The notes under the pieces: generated by a model
Database searches by the model: none
Seen by the model: the letters and a program-made list of their open reading frames with translations, nothing else
Told to the model about the DNA's origin: nothing
From: Mya arenaria
Taxonomy: Eukaryota > Mollusca > Bivalvia > Myida > Myidae
Assembly: GCF_026914265.1 (NCBI RefSeq)
Contig: NC_069133.1
Location: 49,598,182-49,662,181 of the forward strand
Direction: 5' to 3'
Length of the DNA stretch: 64,000 nucleotides
Shown here: positions 24,445-38,100 of the stretch, piece after piece
How positions within the stretch are numbered: the first letter of the stretch is position 1
How the letters are laid out: each line of letters begins with the position of its first letter
Program-made: the position numbers and the translations under genes

Positions 24445-24990
24445 TATTATTTAAGGAATGAATTGCGGGCTTGATGTACTTTGACCAGCCCAAGTGCGTT
24501 CATATCCCCGATAATGACATCAACCCCGCAATTCATTCCTTACATTTACACCAATAGTTCATTATTTTATTCAAGAAAGGTTAAAAAAATACTTCATTTC
24601 ATTTCGGATTACCTTTCAGTAATCCTTTCTTACCCATTCTGTGACGACCCGACTGTTACTGAAAACATTTAATTTTTTTCAAATTACGTCACAATAACGC
24701 GGGAAAAGATTAACCACATGAAATCACTTTTAAACGTAAAATTGAAACACTTTTGGCAACAAAACATTTAAAATATAATAACTTAGCACTTTCTAAAATG
24801 TTGATTTATATTTTACGGGACCTGCTGACACAATACAAACAATAACAAGATCAAATTTTCATGTATATTGTTATGCGATGAATTGCGATCCGAACATATC
24901 CGAAGATGTTGCGTTCATCGATTGATGAACGCAATTGCCGAAAGGCAGTTCATTGAAGGAATGGAAGTTGAGGTGTAAATATTATGGTAT
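24445..24990 (+). mobile_element. Foldback/MITE-like element, copy 2
   Basis: The left end is a near-perfect hairpin: 24,452-24,476 (taaggaatgaattgcggg and on) pairs with 24,518-24,542, with 25-nt arms, one mismatch and a 41-nt loop. The body shares aaattacgtcacaataacgc and gatccgaacatatc with the copy at 8,401-9,045. The right end is aaggaatggaagttgaggtg. In the other duplicon copy the equivalent element (41,745-42,040) is in the opposite orientation and shorter. Confidence 0.7.
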
Positions 24991-26818
24991 GAATAATTTT
25001 AATCGAGTACTTGCCTCGTACTTCCTCTTTTTTGCATAGTTACTAACCTTATTTCGATAGCGTAAACGAAGTTTGGTAACTAATAAACAAAATAAATCTA
25101 ATATAAACCAAATAATAATTAAAATTTGATATAATCAATAACTAGTTACTTTAAACATTTCACCAGTACATCATTTTTAATCAGCAATCATTTCATCGGC
25201 AATCGAATCGTGTTAAATACATTCTAATGTACAGAACAATACCAATTGACCCATACATATGATGAAAAGTTCATCTGTAAAACTAATTCAAACAATTTTG
25301 AATATCAGGGGGAAATTAAACTGCACATATTTACTTTTTTGTCACCAAATGTATTGTTTCGAATATGTGCATCATGGCTTTATTTCAAAGTAAACCAAGA
25401 CTAGAATAGCAACAATCAACGCTATGTCATATATATCTTAAATTATGTTACAGGATGTTTTCGCATGGCGCGGTATGAACGGTAAATTTTAAGAAAAAGA
25501 TAACTATTTAATAAAAAATAAGTTTCCACTTACCTTGTCTGGTCAGTTTTTCATGGCGTGCTAGGTTTCATACAAAGAAAGGATTGAGGAAAACCGTAAC
25601 GAGATATATTTCAGGGGAATGTACTTACCTGCACGGTTCATATTTCTTAAGTAATGACTGTAATGTTAAACATATTATTTGTGTCAAAACTGCACACAAA
25701 CAGATTCATTTGACTGTTACCTTGACATTTACTAATTTCTCACTCATTGAGCTTCACTAGGTCCCCTTAAGTACTACGCTTAAATGGGCCGACAGCGATG
25801 CAAAAGTCGATTGAAGGACCAAAATTAAAAAAAAAATCAATATATTTAGTTTTGAGGTTAAATATTTAACAAGCATGATTCATATATCAGTTGCAACATA
25901 AAAAGCTGTAATTAGGAGCAATTTTTACGAAATAATATTTGATCAGATTTCCAATCAAAAAGCATTTACGTTTTCCCGGAAACGTCTTAATACTAAAAAT
26001 ATGTTTATGAGACAAATTTATCGGAACTGCTCAATCAATAATGTCTTAGAGCTTTATGTTGATTGCAGCTATTTTAAAAAGATATATGCATTTTTGTAAC
26101 CCGGAAATAAATTTCATCCACGATTTTTCATTATTTTCCGAATTACTTACTTATTTGACAAGATATCATCAATAGCTCTCAAAACATTGTTAATAAGGTT
26201 GTCTGGGGCATTTTGACATACAAACAAAGTAAAAATGTCGACGGACTTCTCCGAAATAATGTGAATGCTTTTTTACCCAAAATCTTCTTTTGTAAACTAT
26301 GTTTAACTCCTTAGTACCCAAAAACATGTCACAAAGAATATATGTTTCATTACAAAAAAATGATCGTTCCTCAAAACTAAATAAAACATGAACTTTTTAA
26401 ACGTTTTAGTTTTTGACTTCGCATTGTGGCCGGCCCTTAAATTCAGATTTACAAAAACGACTCTACAATTTGGTCCCCTAAACCATCCTCACGACGTCAC
26501 CTTCAGCTCCATCGGTGCCTTGGCTTAATTTGAGTGTACGTCTTCAGATGCTATAGTTGTGCTTCATAGGGATAAACTTCACATGGCTGTGTTTGTTTTC
26601 GTTACATGTTCTCTTGTATTGTCAAGAAAGCAAGCTTCAAATGAGTAGATTTGACGTATTCACTATAATAAGGAACATATCGCTAAATTACCTGCATGTA
26701 GCATGATAAAATGCGGCTCGGAAATGATAAAGAAGCCAGAGAAATCAATCATTTTAATAACATTTTAATAAAGGTTTCAAGTGTTCTTGGATGCCACCAG
26801 GTCATACCTTCAATTTTG
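24991..26818. other. Noncoding; includes ~650 bp unique to duplicon copy 1
   Basis: The intervals 25,010-25,780 and 26,445-26,780 match copy 2 at 42,035-42,765 and 42,770-43,110. The intervening 25,787-26,440 is absent from copy 2 and includes, at 26,150-26,430, a relative of the dispersed repeat seen in LOX intron 4. No gene is seen. Confidence 0.55.
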
Positions 26819-26936
26819 TCACACACACACACACACACAACACACACATGCACACGCACGCACGCGCGCGCGCGCACGCACGCACGCACGCACGCACGCA
26901 CACACGCACACACGCACACACACACACACACACAGA
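26819..26936. repeat. CA/GCAC microsatellite
   Basis: About 118 bp of (CA)n interrupted by (GCAC)n and a (GC)n core, giving alternating purine-pyrimidine DNA. It is missing at the same place in duplicon copy 2 (about 43,110-43,130), so it expanded after duplication or was lost there. The His/Thr-rich and Cys/Val-rich frames across it are trivial. Confidence 0.97.
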
Positions 26937-28027
26937 GCTCAATATAACCGAAACATTGGAATACTACAAGGAATACTATTAGTGTGGTTTACACCTATTC
27001 TATAAATGCACCTATTATCCTGTATATATCGCTTTAATATAATGTTAACAATTATAATACTAGTAGTACCTTCTTTTTCAGTTGTTAAGGTATTCAATTA
27101 AGCAATTAGTTATACTATGCCAAATCATAATTATATTTATGTTTTTGTGTGTTTTGTTTGTCACTGTTCCCCTTGTGTTTGTTTATATCTTCATTGGATG
27201 TAATAAAGTGTTGTATTGAATAGAATGAGTTGATATACGAAGAGAATAATTCAGAACATTATATTCATATGTAATTGTCCATGATTAACATGAATTGTAT
27301 TGCTGTTAATGATGTTTTAATTGAAATATTTAAAATAAAAATATGCTCAACAGCATACAAAATATAATGAATATGTCTGTCATGGCTACTGAGCTTGTTT
27401 CTGTTGTTTTTCATACAGATATTTTTTTGAATTAAGATAATTAATAAAAATCGGCGAACATTAAATCGAATTTGAGTTAAAATGAGTTGGCCAATATCGC
27501 AGCCCATTTTACACAATATTGGTGCATCCAGTTTTCCAAACGTCTCCCTTTCCCAAACAAATTTTGCATTAAAATACATTATATCTTGTGGGTCTGGTTA
27601 CATGATAAACATATATGCGTGATTATGTATGTCCTTCAAAGAATTACATTTACATTGAATTCATGGAAAATGTGCATATACTACTTGCTCATATTTCAAA
27701 AAATGAAACAAACCTGTTATCAAAATCTATTATTTTTTCCTGAAATGCAAGGTTTGCAATACAATCTTGACTTATTCATTGAAAATCAACACCCGACCGC
27801 ACATTTATTAAATTTGTCATGAATAATAAGTTTTTATGTAATTGAGAATCCGCCCATTTTTGCTCTCAACACACTGTTGGATAAAGTGTGATTAAAACTG
27901 AATTTATAATGAACATTCATTAGTTTGGATGTAGTTATTTTGCCTAATATACAACAAAAATATACTGAAAAAAACACTCATATACGTGTCCTATGTATAT
28001 TTATTTCAAAGAAATATAAGGGATTTA
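26937..28027. other. Noncoding, matches duplicon copy 2
   Basis: Parallels 43,130-44,100. It contains a LINE-like 3' tail at about 27,140-27,230 (cactgttccccttgtgtttg followed by aataaagtgttg) that is also in copy 2 at about 43,300. No gene is seen. Confidence 0.5.
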
Positions 28028-28031
28028 ACAA

Positions 28032-28067
<36 letters not shown>

Positions 28068-28095
28068 GAAAAGCAACATCAACAACAATAACAGC
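28028..28095. repeat. AAC microsatellite (copy 1)
   Basis: (AAC)n for about 45 bp, then an imperfect continuation. The equivalent at 44,105-44,180 is more interrupted. The poly-Asn and poly-Thr frames across it are repeat products. Confidence 0.95.
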
Positions 28096-28310
28096 ACTTA
28101 TGACCTTTAATTGGTACAACCAAAAAAAGACAAGTTTCAGATTACATTGCGAGGGATCCGAATGTTATTTTTGAAATATAGTCAGTCATCTTCCAATCTT
28201 ATTCATCATGATAGAATTATTCGATAGGAATAAGTGAACTATTGAATATTGAAGACAGCGGCATATAATATACTCAGCGAAGTAAGGATCTAATTGGGGG
28301 AAAAAACTTG

Positions 28311-30420
28311 GCATAGATTAAGAGAAGCATGCAGGAACTTCTATTCATTTGTAATTATCCATGTTTTACATGAATTGTTTTACTGTTCCTGGCTGCAATA
28401 AAGATAAAAAAATGCTCGTCAGCATTTAAAATATTAGGAAACCGACTTTTTTGTCTCGTTCTCAATTAGTATACTTTAAAAAAGATTAACGATATTTTTT
28501 AAATGATTCAATTTAAATGATTTGGCCTAAACATCAGCTCACGTTCTAGAAGATATCGATGCATTCAGCCTCCCATCATTCTACCTATTTCCAAATTAGT
28601 TTGCATTACTGCAAAAACTAATGTTTGGGTCTGGTTACCTGATAAACAGGTTGATGACAACGTTTAAAGTCATGGGTTAAGAAATATTTTGTCCTATTAT
28701 GAAAACCTACAAAGAATACTATTTTTATTGAAATTAATGGAAAATGTGCGTAAAAACTATATAAAATGCTCAAGTTACGGAAAATGCAACTGAAAATGAA
28801 ACTTTAAGTCTATACTTTTTGGTGGAATGCAACATTTGAATAGAAATAAACATAACTTGAATAATAAAGTGATACTTTACACCCGCATATTAACTTTGGT
28901 ATGAATAGCTATGAGTTTGCATATTTGAGAAACTGCATACTTTCGCTATAAATTAATTACATCTTACAGGTTAAACCTCATGATAACAATTTCAAATTCA
29001 TAAAATTATGTTAACTTCTTAAATAAAATTATTACCAAAAGAACATATATTAAAACATTTCAACAATGTATGTTGTTATTTATCATTATCTTTTATAAGC
29101 TGTTAAGAAACTTATTAGACAAAACACATGAAATTCATCAACATATGTTCAAAACACTTGACCATTTCAGCCACGAAATTTAAGCGATATAAGTAAAACG
29201 ATGTTGAAAGCGATATAATTTTCGCGTCGTGTAAATTTGCGCTTTCAATGCTACACGATGATATGCTATTTAAGCAACATCCAACTCCCCCAAAATCATG
29301 ATGATAATTATGTGTTTGGGTATAACTATTGAAAGCTATTTTAAAAAGATATTTACTTGTATTATTAATAAAGTGATTGGGTCCCACATACTGATGATAT
29401 AATTGATGCGCAATTTGTATTTTTAAACGGGTTATACACGAAGGAGGTGCTTTTATTTTTGCTGTTTTGTTAATCTTTCTGTTTTGTTGTTAAATTTTAA
29501 ACGAAAATAAATGAGAACAATTTGCATAAATTCATTTCAAAAAGGCCTTTGATAGTACCGGGTAAGCATTCATGGAGTTATACATATGCTTAAAACATGT
29601 ATACAAAAATCAGGTTTCGTGTAAGATCTTGTCCTTCTTACTCTGATTTCTTCTCTTCTGGTTTGAAACAAATCGTGGTGTCTTTACTTGTTTTCTTTAT
29701 ATAAAAAAAATCAAAAAGATGTTTTGCTATAGTTAATTATGTCAAATATTTCGACAATCTATAAAAGGTTACTGACCTCTTTGACGAAGTTTTTAAACTT
29801 GGGGTTTAGAAGTTAACCCTGTTTAATGTTTAGTTGTTGTGTTTTGTAAACAAGGCACAGTTAAAGTTATTGTGAAATAGCTTTGTGTGAAGAAACCCTT
29901 TTTTTATTATTAAGGTACTCTATTTAATAACAATACAAGCTTTGTACTCTATCAGAGAAATTTAGCTAGCAAATGTTTAAAGGGCATTAAATACCATGTA
30001 AATGAGTATATAAAATAAACTTGTTGACATTACCAGAGGCAAAATTAAAACACAACAGAACAGATGCATTTATGATATTTTACTTACACTGTCTACAAGA
30101 AATACTTGTTTTGGATTTAAACATTTGCGTAAAGTAATCATGAGCCGAACATTATGCGTAGATGGTCAATATTAGCCCTATTGACCTCCACCAAACATGT
30201 AAGACTCGTTACATGATATCATATACTTACTGTAGTGTTTTTGTGCAAATATTTGTAACTATAAGCAACCACATAATGCTGAGTGTACAGAACATATCCT
30301 GATACTTGAGCGTTTGATATATTTCGTATATGTTGTTGCCTAACTACTGCGCGTTCAAATGGGAATCAAGTAATAGTCATCAGTATACAGCTATATGGCC
30401 ATTTCCTTATGGACACGTAC
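28311..30420. other. Noncoding DNA
   Basis: AT-rich, outside the segmental duplication. No gene, RNA or mobile element can be supported. The 90-codon minus frame at 29,115-29,387 has no recognisable feature. Confidence 0.5.
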
Positions 30421-31335
30421 AGTGCTTTCAAATGTGATCTAAAGTCATAGTCCCCTGTTGACATGTAAATTATCAGTTGACTATGTACAATTCTTTAGAA
30501 CGTGTTCATCAGTCGTGTTCTTTGTTATAGTCACCAGTATAGAGATATACGGTCAGTTGACCTACTACAGTGCTTTAGTACGTGTTCCTTTGTTATAGTC
30601 ACCAGTATAGAGATATACGGTCAGTTGACCTACTACAGTGCTTTAGTACGTGTTCCTTTGTTATAGTCACCAGTATAGAGATATACGGTCAGTTGATTTA
30701 CTACAGTGCTTTAGAACGTGTTCCTTTGTTAAAGTCACCAGTATAGAGATATACGGTCAGTTGACCTACTACAGTGCTTTAGTACGTGTTCCTTTGTTAA
30801 AGTCACCAGTATAGAGATATACGGTCAGTTGATTTACTACAGTGCTTTAGATGTGTTCCTTTGTTAAAGTCACCAGTAAAGAGATATACGGTCAGTTGAC
30901 TTACTACAGTGCTTTAGATCATTCCCATCAGTCCTACCACCAGCAAAGAGATATATGATCAATTGATGAATATCAGTGCTTTAGTACGTGTTCCTAAGTC
31001 GTAGCTACTTGTATAGATATATACGGTCAGTAGACTAGCTACAGTGCTCTAGAACGTGCTCTTTGCTCTTGCTCAAATCCACCAGTATAGAGATATTTGA
31101 TCAGCTGACTAACTACAGTGCTTTAGAACCTGTCCCTCAGTTTTGTAATCAGCATAGAGATATTTGGTTGAAATACAATAGTGTTCCTTAGTCATAGTCA
31201 CAAGCATGCAGATATTAGGTCAGTTGAATGGCAATACTTATCAAGAACGTTTTTCTAAGTCATAGTCACAAAGTAGAGATATATAGTCATTTAAATAATC
31301 AAATAACAATACTTCTTTAGAACGAGTTTCTTATT
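30420..31335. repeat. 68-bp minisatellite array
   Basis: The core units repeat every 68 bp (agagatatac at 30,541, 30,609, 30,677, 30,745 and 30,813, then 30,880). Each holds cagttgacctactacagtgc and tagtacgtgttcctttgtta-type segments. Units on both sides (from about 30,420 and to about 31,335) are increasingly diverged, as expected for an array edited from its centre. Confidence 0.93.
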
Positions 31336-32040
31336 CATAGTTATCAGTATTAAATGTTTCAGCTGCTGCCCATTGTATAACACAGTAAAGTTATCCACAT
31401 GGTATCTTTCGACTAGTTTGCACTTTTACATACTTGATTGGTTAATCTTATTGACTATCTACAGTGTGATCTAGTAATTTCATAAATTCCACATTATATC
31501 AAGTATTCACAGGAGCCTTTAAGTCATGTTGATTATGTGTTTGTTGTGATGATAACAAATGTTCCAATGCTTATGACAGTAATTTGATTTAATCATGACT
31601 GACATGTGTGTTTTATTTTTGTTGCTTACTCTACAAACTTACCGCGTGTTAAGATTAAAAATTCTCAGGACCACTGCCATTGATTGATACATTCAAAAAG
31701 CCTTTTTGTATTGGAAACCTTTCAGCTGTCTTATTGGTCAATACATCCTAACCGACTGTCGAGAATATAAGCGCCACATTTCTGAATATGCATGTTTTGA
31801 ACTGATCACTTTCGATAAAAAACACGGACTACGTAAGGTAAGGTACAATAGGTAACCTAAATGGCTAAGCCATTAATAATTCATGACACAGAAGTAATTA
31901 AAAACCTGATGCATCGTCACATGTCCTTCTAGTGTTATTAAGAAACCAGAGGCGCTTTAACAAACGGTTTTTATTGAAACATCTTAAACTAACTGAAAGT
32001 TAAACAAAAGAAATGCATCTCAGTGAAACGCCGCCCTGAC
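31336..32040. other. Noncoding DNA
   Basis: Nothing recognisable between the two minisatellites. Confidence 0.5.
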
Positions 32041-32044
32041 AGAG

Positions 32045-33595
32045 GTTGAGTGACCCAGATAACTCGGGTAGTGGTTGCAGTAAGTGTAATAACTCGGGTA
32101 GTGAGTGCAGTAACATGTAATAGCTCAGGAAGTGTGAAAAGTTAATTGTTACAAATCGGGTAGTGGGCGCAGTAACATTTTAAAACTCGGTAAATTGTTG
32201 CAGTAACATGTAATAACTCGGTACGTGGGTGCAGTAACATTTTAAAACTCGGTAAATTGTTGCAGTAACATGTAATAACTCGGTACGTGGGTGCAGTAAC
32301 ATGCAATAACTCGGTACGTGGGTGCAGTAACATGTAATAACTCGGTACGTGGGTGCAGTAACATGTAATAACTCGATACGTGAGTGCAGTAACATGCAAC
32401 AACTCGGGTAGTTGGTGCAGTAATATGTTATCACTCCGTCAGCTGTTGAAATATTATGCAATTACTCAGGAAGTGTGTGCAGAAACATGCAATTACTCAG
32501 GAAGCGTGTGAAGAAACATGCAATTATTCATGAAGTGTGAGCAGAAACATGCAATTACTCAGGAAGTGTGTGCAGAAATATACAATAACTCAGGAAGTGT
32601 GAGCAGAAACATGCACTTACTCAGGAAGCGTGAGCTTAAACATGCAACTACTCAGGAAGTGTGAGCAGAAACATGCAATAACTAAGGAAGTGTGAGCAAA
32701 AACATGCAATTACTCAGGAAGTGTGAGCAGAAACATGCAATTACTCAGGAAGTGTGATCAGAAACATTCAATTACTAAGAAAGTGTGAGCAGAAATATGC
32801 AATTACTCAGGAAGTGTGACCAGAAACATGCAATTACTCAGGAAGTGTGAGCAGAAACATGCAATTACTCAGAAAGTGTGAGCAGAAACATGCAATTACT
32901 CAGGAAGTGTGTGCAGAAACATGCAATTACTCAGGAAGTGTGAGCAGAAACATGCAATTACTCAGGAAGTGTGAGCAGAAACATGCAATTACTCAGGAAG
33001 TGTGAGCAGAAACATGCAATTACTCAGGAAGTGTGTGCAGAAACATGCAATTACTCATGAAGTGTGTGCAGAAACATGCAATTATTCATGAAGTGTGTGC
33101 AGAAGCATGCAATTATTCATGAAGTGTGTGCAGAAACATGCAATTACTCAGGTGCGGGTGAAGTAACATACAATAAATCGGGAAGCAGATGCAGTTACAT
33201 ATACTAACTCGGGTAGTGGGTGCAGCAACATGCAATAACTCTGTTAGCGGGTGAAATATCATGCATTTACGGAGGAAGTGTGTGTAGAAACATGCAATTA
33301 CTCAAGTGTGGGTGAAGTAACATACAATAATTCGGGATGCGTGTGACGAACTCGGCAAATGGGTGCAGTAACATGCAATAACAAGGGATTCGGTTGAGGT
33401 CACATACATTAACTCGGGTAGTGAGTGCAGTAACACACAATATTTCGGATAGTAAGTGCAGTTATATGCATTAACTGGAGTTGTGGGTCCACTAACATGC
33501 AATAACTCTGGTAGTTGTTGCAATAGCATATATAACTCGGGAAGCGGTAGCGGTAACATACAATAACTCGAGAATTCGGCGTGTTTACATGTAAT
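32045..33595. repeat. 31-bp minisatellite array with two variant blocks
   Basis: The period is 31 bp throughout. The left block (about 32,045-32,440) has units of the type taataactcggtacgtgggt. The central block (about 32,455-33,150) has units of the type caattactcaggaagtgtga. The right block (to about 33,595) reverts to left-type, degenerate units. The tandem Cys/Tyr-rich minus-strand frames across it are repeat artefacts. Confidence 0.93.
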
Positions 33596-33994
33596 TAGCT
33601 GAATTGAGGAAACCTAGTCATCCGGATATATGTGGTACATAACCATGTATAGGTGGTTTATATCAAAGTTACATATGTAAAAAAAAATCTTGATTATAGA
33701 AAGCAGTATGTGTATTTGCATATGTGTAGTAAAATATCCTCAGTTTAAATGTGTAACGATTTACTAGTTCTACATTTGTTATCATATGGACATAGGCCAT
33801 TAACAGTGTATTTAAAAACATATGATTTTATTATGAATGTTGTTTCAATGACTCAATGTTTTGTTTAATGACGTCATTTGAACCTCGCACAACTATACTT
33901 TTACAACTTGATGCCAGCGGAATGGAAATCGGCCGCATTGCACTTATGTATTGCTTGTGGATTTATGATAAGTCAATATTAAAGAACGGTATTA

Positions 33995-34150
33995 TACATT
34001 AAAGGGGCGGATCCAGGAGTTGACGTTTGAGGGGGCGTAACTTAGGGGCGTAACCTTGCGCCCCTCCCCCAGAACAGAGAAATATTTTAAGTGTTGGGAG
34101 GGGCTTTGTGGCACTCCCTTCTTTAAATTGTAACAATTCCTAGTCCGAAA
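33995..34150. repeat. GC-rich repeat (ggggcgg type), copy 2
   Basis: Counterpart of 15,400-15,560: aggggcggatccaggag, agggggcgtaacttaggggc, then a C-rich segment. Confidence 0.45.
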
Positions 34151-35197
34151 TGGTGTATATTATTACTAATTTCTCCTGTATTGGGGGGTGTGGACGGGCG
34201 GGGGCCGTTTAAGCATTTCGAACGAGTTAGCGTTTAATTACATCGTATTCACATGTCCAATCCAATACATATATTATAATTTCATTTTGTACATTATTTT
34301 TTAGAACTCATATATAAAAATCACTGCTAACACACCAATCTACATTAAATAAATTAATATCAATCAAAGTATTGTGTGCTGATAAAGCATACAGTTTAAC
34401 AAGAGTTAGAGTTTGATCGTATTCGCTTGAAAAAATCATGGTATAACATGAACTAAATGATTTAATTTTTGAATTATACGAAACATAGTAAAAATGTGTA
34501 CATAAACATGATAGAAAAACGCTGCAGACACTATATAACTAAACAATCTCTGTTAATTAGTATGTATCAATAACATATGGCAAATCTTTTAACAAGAGTG
34601 AACTTAGAATTACATTTCACTTACATTACACTTAATGGCTGCAAATCTTATAAAGCTCTGATAAGTTTTTAAGGTATTTCGCACATTTTTTTATGATTTC
34701 AAAAGTTAAAGTAATTTATAAGATGATAACCAATAAATAAACAATTTTGCTTATTTTGAACAAATTTAAATAACCTGTTTGGTAAAATTAGCGCAGAGGG
34801 GAGAGACAAGGACAAACAAAAGACATTATGAATATTGACAAGCACAAAACAATTATAGACACTACTGGTAACAACCAATCTGATTATAGATGGATATAAA
34901 GTACAAAAAACGTTCAAACCCTGCATCACTTATGTTCAAGTTGTCAGATTTAAAGCAAAGAAAAGACGGATCAGGTATTATTCATTCCGAGAAATTAACT
35001 ACATGAATATGTCTGCAATTGAGAATTAGTTAGGGGTGTAGTAAATCTACACATTGGGTTACAGTTCTACCAATTTAGACCGAAATGTTTAAAATAGTTG
35101 CCATTTTAATTAGACTTTTAATCAAAACACCAACAACAAGAACAACATAAACACGAACCAGTTTATATCAGGGAAACACATATCTCTTTTATGGTGT

Positions 35198-38100
35198 TTA
35201 TATGCTGATGGAATTAGGGATTCTTTCGGGATCCAGATAATCGTACTGCAACTCTTGAGGCCTTTCTTCATTTCTCTTCTTGATGATTTTAGTAACCGTT
35301 TCGAGTTCCTTTCGAAACGTTTTAACCAATTCCACAGCAGCTGGGTCATGAATGAAGTCTACCTCGAAATCCCCGAGACTGTTTGTTCCACGACTGCTCA
35401 ATATAACTGCCACTTCCATAAGTGCGTAATGCGTAGGTTTTGGAGGAAGAATTGATAGAATGTCACGCAAATAACGTCTCGTCGTCTTGTCAGTAGGAGG
35501 CTTACCTTTTAGTTTCGACGGGTAGTTTAAGGGGAAGGCGTACTCGTCGTACTGCTTGAAGTTCACCGCTGCATGTCCGACGCTGCACGTGTAAATGATA
35601 CTTGTCAACACAATAGCCAAATCCTCTTTGGTTTGAAATCTATCGTTCTCTCCTGGGACACCGAGAATCCCGAGTCCGCCTTGCGATTCGGGGCGAGTTA
35701 TATCACTTCGCCAATTCTGTATTTCTTCGTCACCCTTTAGGACATCTTCATCTTTGTAATATAGATTCACGTACTGATGCACATACCTTTTGATAACATC
35801 GTACGTAAGCATAGCATCGTCTCTGAACGGATAAATGGGAATTACTTCTTTGCCTACCCCACGAGCTTCCAAATCTGCTGGGAGTGTGCCTTCAATATTC
35901 AAACGCCATTTTGTTTTGTATTGAGCTATCAGATATTTACCACCTGCTGCGCCTGAAGACATAACTTTATCCAAAGCTTTTCCTTCTGCGAGTAGCAGAC
36001 TCATGCCCCCCTTATTAATCGCCATCAGGTAAAGAAAATGGGGGGCCAGTAGTTTGAATATCGGGTGAGAAGTGGATAAGTGACGGTGTGCAGCGACTGC
36101 GAAGCCTTCCATGATCAGATGTGTATACCCAAGATGGTATATTGATTGGTGCACTTGTGCGTCGGCGTTGTTGAACCACATCTTGGCTAATTGCCAGGTT
36201 ATTTCGTCATCATTCGGGGAAAATACTGGATTATCTTCTGTTTTATTCTGGAAAAGCTGAATCGCCACTGGCACGATCTTGTCAAATTCATTACGGACAA
36301 AAAGAGCTATTGGCGAACAAAGAGTGATGCCCTCGCTTGTTGGGCAGCCCTGGATAATGCTGTGGTCGACGAAGAAAAGTCGATTTTCATTGAAGGCTTT
36401 CTTGACTGTGAGCTCCCCGGAAGTGGGTAACACGTCGTTTTCATGTACGTTAAGCTTTTGTAGTTGAGTCATGTCCTTAACCCGACGGATTACGTTGCTG
36501 TTAACGCCAAGTAGGCGTTGTAAACCAAATTTTTCGTCGCTCCTCCATCTGGAAAGAAATATGTGATTGTGCCATTGCCGAGAAAATTAACACTGTATCT
36601 CACTAAAAAAGAACGGAGTAAGATATCTTACCGTTCTAAATCGTCGGGCGGTTTTAGATTAAGATGCTTATAAATATCCTTTACGTCTTCAATATTTTGT
36701 CCCCAATCTGTGTTTTCAAATTCGTTTGTTAATAGAATAAATTTTCCGAGGTTCAATCCAAGAAACATCTCGTACAAAAATGAAAATTTCTCTTCGTCTG
36801 GTAGTTCCTTCACCATTACAGGTAGCTTATCTTCATATTTATACTCGTAATCCCGCTTCGCTGTCTCTAATTCGCGCTGTCTTCGTTCTGCAATTAGCAT
36901 TTGTGTCATATTTTTGTATAGTTTAAAATTTATATAAATATTTGGTTTATTACATAATATGCTGTAATATTGCATGATTTTTATCAAATGATGTTTGCAA
37001 TAAAGAACTACATGCATTTGTAATTTTCTAATGCCTTCAACAGTGCAAAATTTGGAAGATCTTATGATATAAAATACTAATTCAAGCTCATTGTGGCTTT
37101 GTAGCGAGTATTTTAAGAAAAAAAAATAATATTTGCATTTTTGTAACATGGATATAAATATAAACCTCTTTTAAATATATCATCAAGAAACCACATCAAC
37201 ACAATTTTGTAAAGTTTGGGCCATTGTGACATATTTTGACACACAAAAACATACTTATATATACGAGACACTTCCGAAAAATACAAATGCTTGTTAATGC
37301 AAAATATGCTAAAATTTTCTTTCGTTAAATTTGCTTAGCTTTTTATTATCTGAAACCTTGTTGCAAAGCTTGTTTGTTTTATTTCTGAAACAGATTGGTT
37401 CTCGCAACTAAAACATAAACTTTTGAGAGATTTTATTTTTACCTTCACCACCAACTTTCACCGTGGAACGCCCTTAAACATGCGTTGGAAGCACAACTAC
37501 TCTATGTGTGCATATCTAAATAGTTTAAAACATACCTAGCATCTTTGGGCGTTTGTTGTAGAAGTCATCATTCGGTAAGTAGGTGTCGTAATTGTGAATG
37601 ACGACTACTTCATTCGATATCAGTCTACGAAAAATTGGAAATTCCTTACATGATCCTGTTTTCATATTCTGCACTCTAACAATGTCGATATACCAGTCAA
37701 TTTCATCACCTGGTTGACACTTGGATAGTTCTATACTGTCAACCTCGGAAGGTAGCTTTAATGAAGAAAACATACCACGAGTAGGGAGTGAGTCTGCGTA
37801 TAGCAAAAACAATGCTGATGCTTATAATATAACGTGTATTAAATGTCCCTTATAACTGACATGCGAGTGATATGGTAAAGAGTGACAATTTATTGAAAAC
37901 AGACAATTTGATATTTGTTTTACATATAATGGAAAGTAACCAGGCTTTATTTTGAAAATAATATATACCTTAACGTTTTGTACGTCGAACGTATCTGTTT
38001 GTCCACGGGAAAAATCATGATTAAAGCGTGCTTCTAGCTTCTTTTCCAGTGCCTTATATCCATCCGCGGAGAGCGTTAGAAATACACATGCAGTGTGACT

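Larger units (their letters stand above)
15240..28310. repeat. Segmental duplication, copy 1 (carries LOX-B)
   Basis: Matches 33,670-44,400 in the same orientation across LOX-B/LOX-C and their flanks. Corresponding landmarks are 15,330/33,920, 16,554/35,198, 20,545/38,825, 22,490/40,150, 23,620/41,260, 25,040/42,060, 26,460/42,785, 27,490/43,590 and 28,030/44,110. The copies differ by indels. Copy 1 has extra DNA at 24,115-24,440 and at about 25,787-26,440. The interval 21,250-22,450 in copy 1 is unlike 39,550-40,110 in copy 2. Confidence 0.9.

Noticed and set aside
24452..24542. Hairpin as a microRNA precursor
   Set aside because: It is the end of a repeated foldback element, with copies at 8,401 and 41,745; a transposon explanation is sufficient.
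26711..27005. His/Thr/Arg-rich and Cys/Val-rich frames
   Set aside because: Translations of the CA/GCAC microsatellite.
32142..33559. Cys/Tyr/Leu-rich minus-strand frames of 85-93 codons
   Set aside because: Translations of the 31-bp minisatellite, which is not a coding family.
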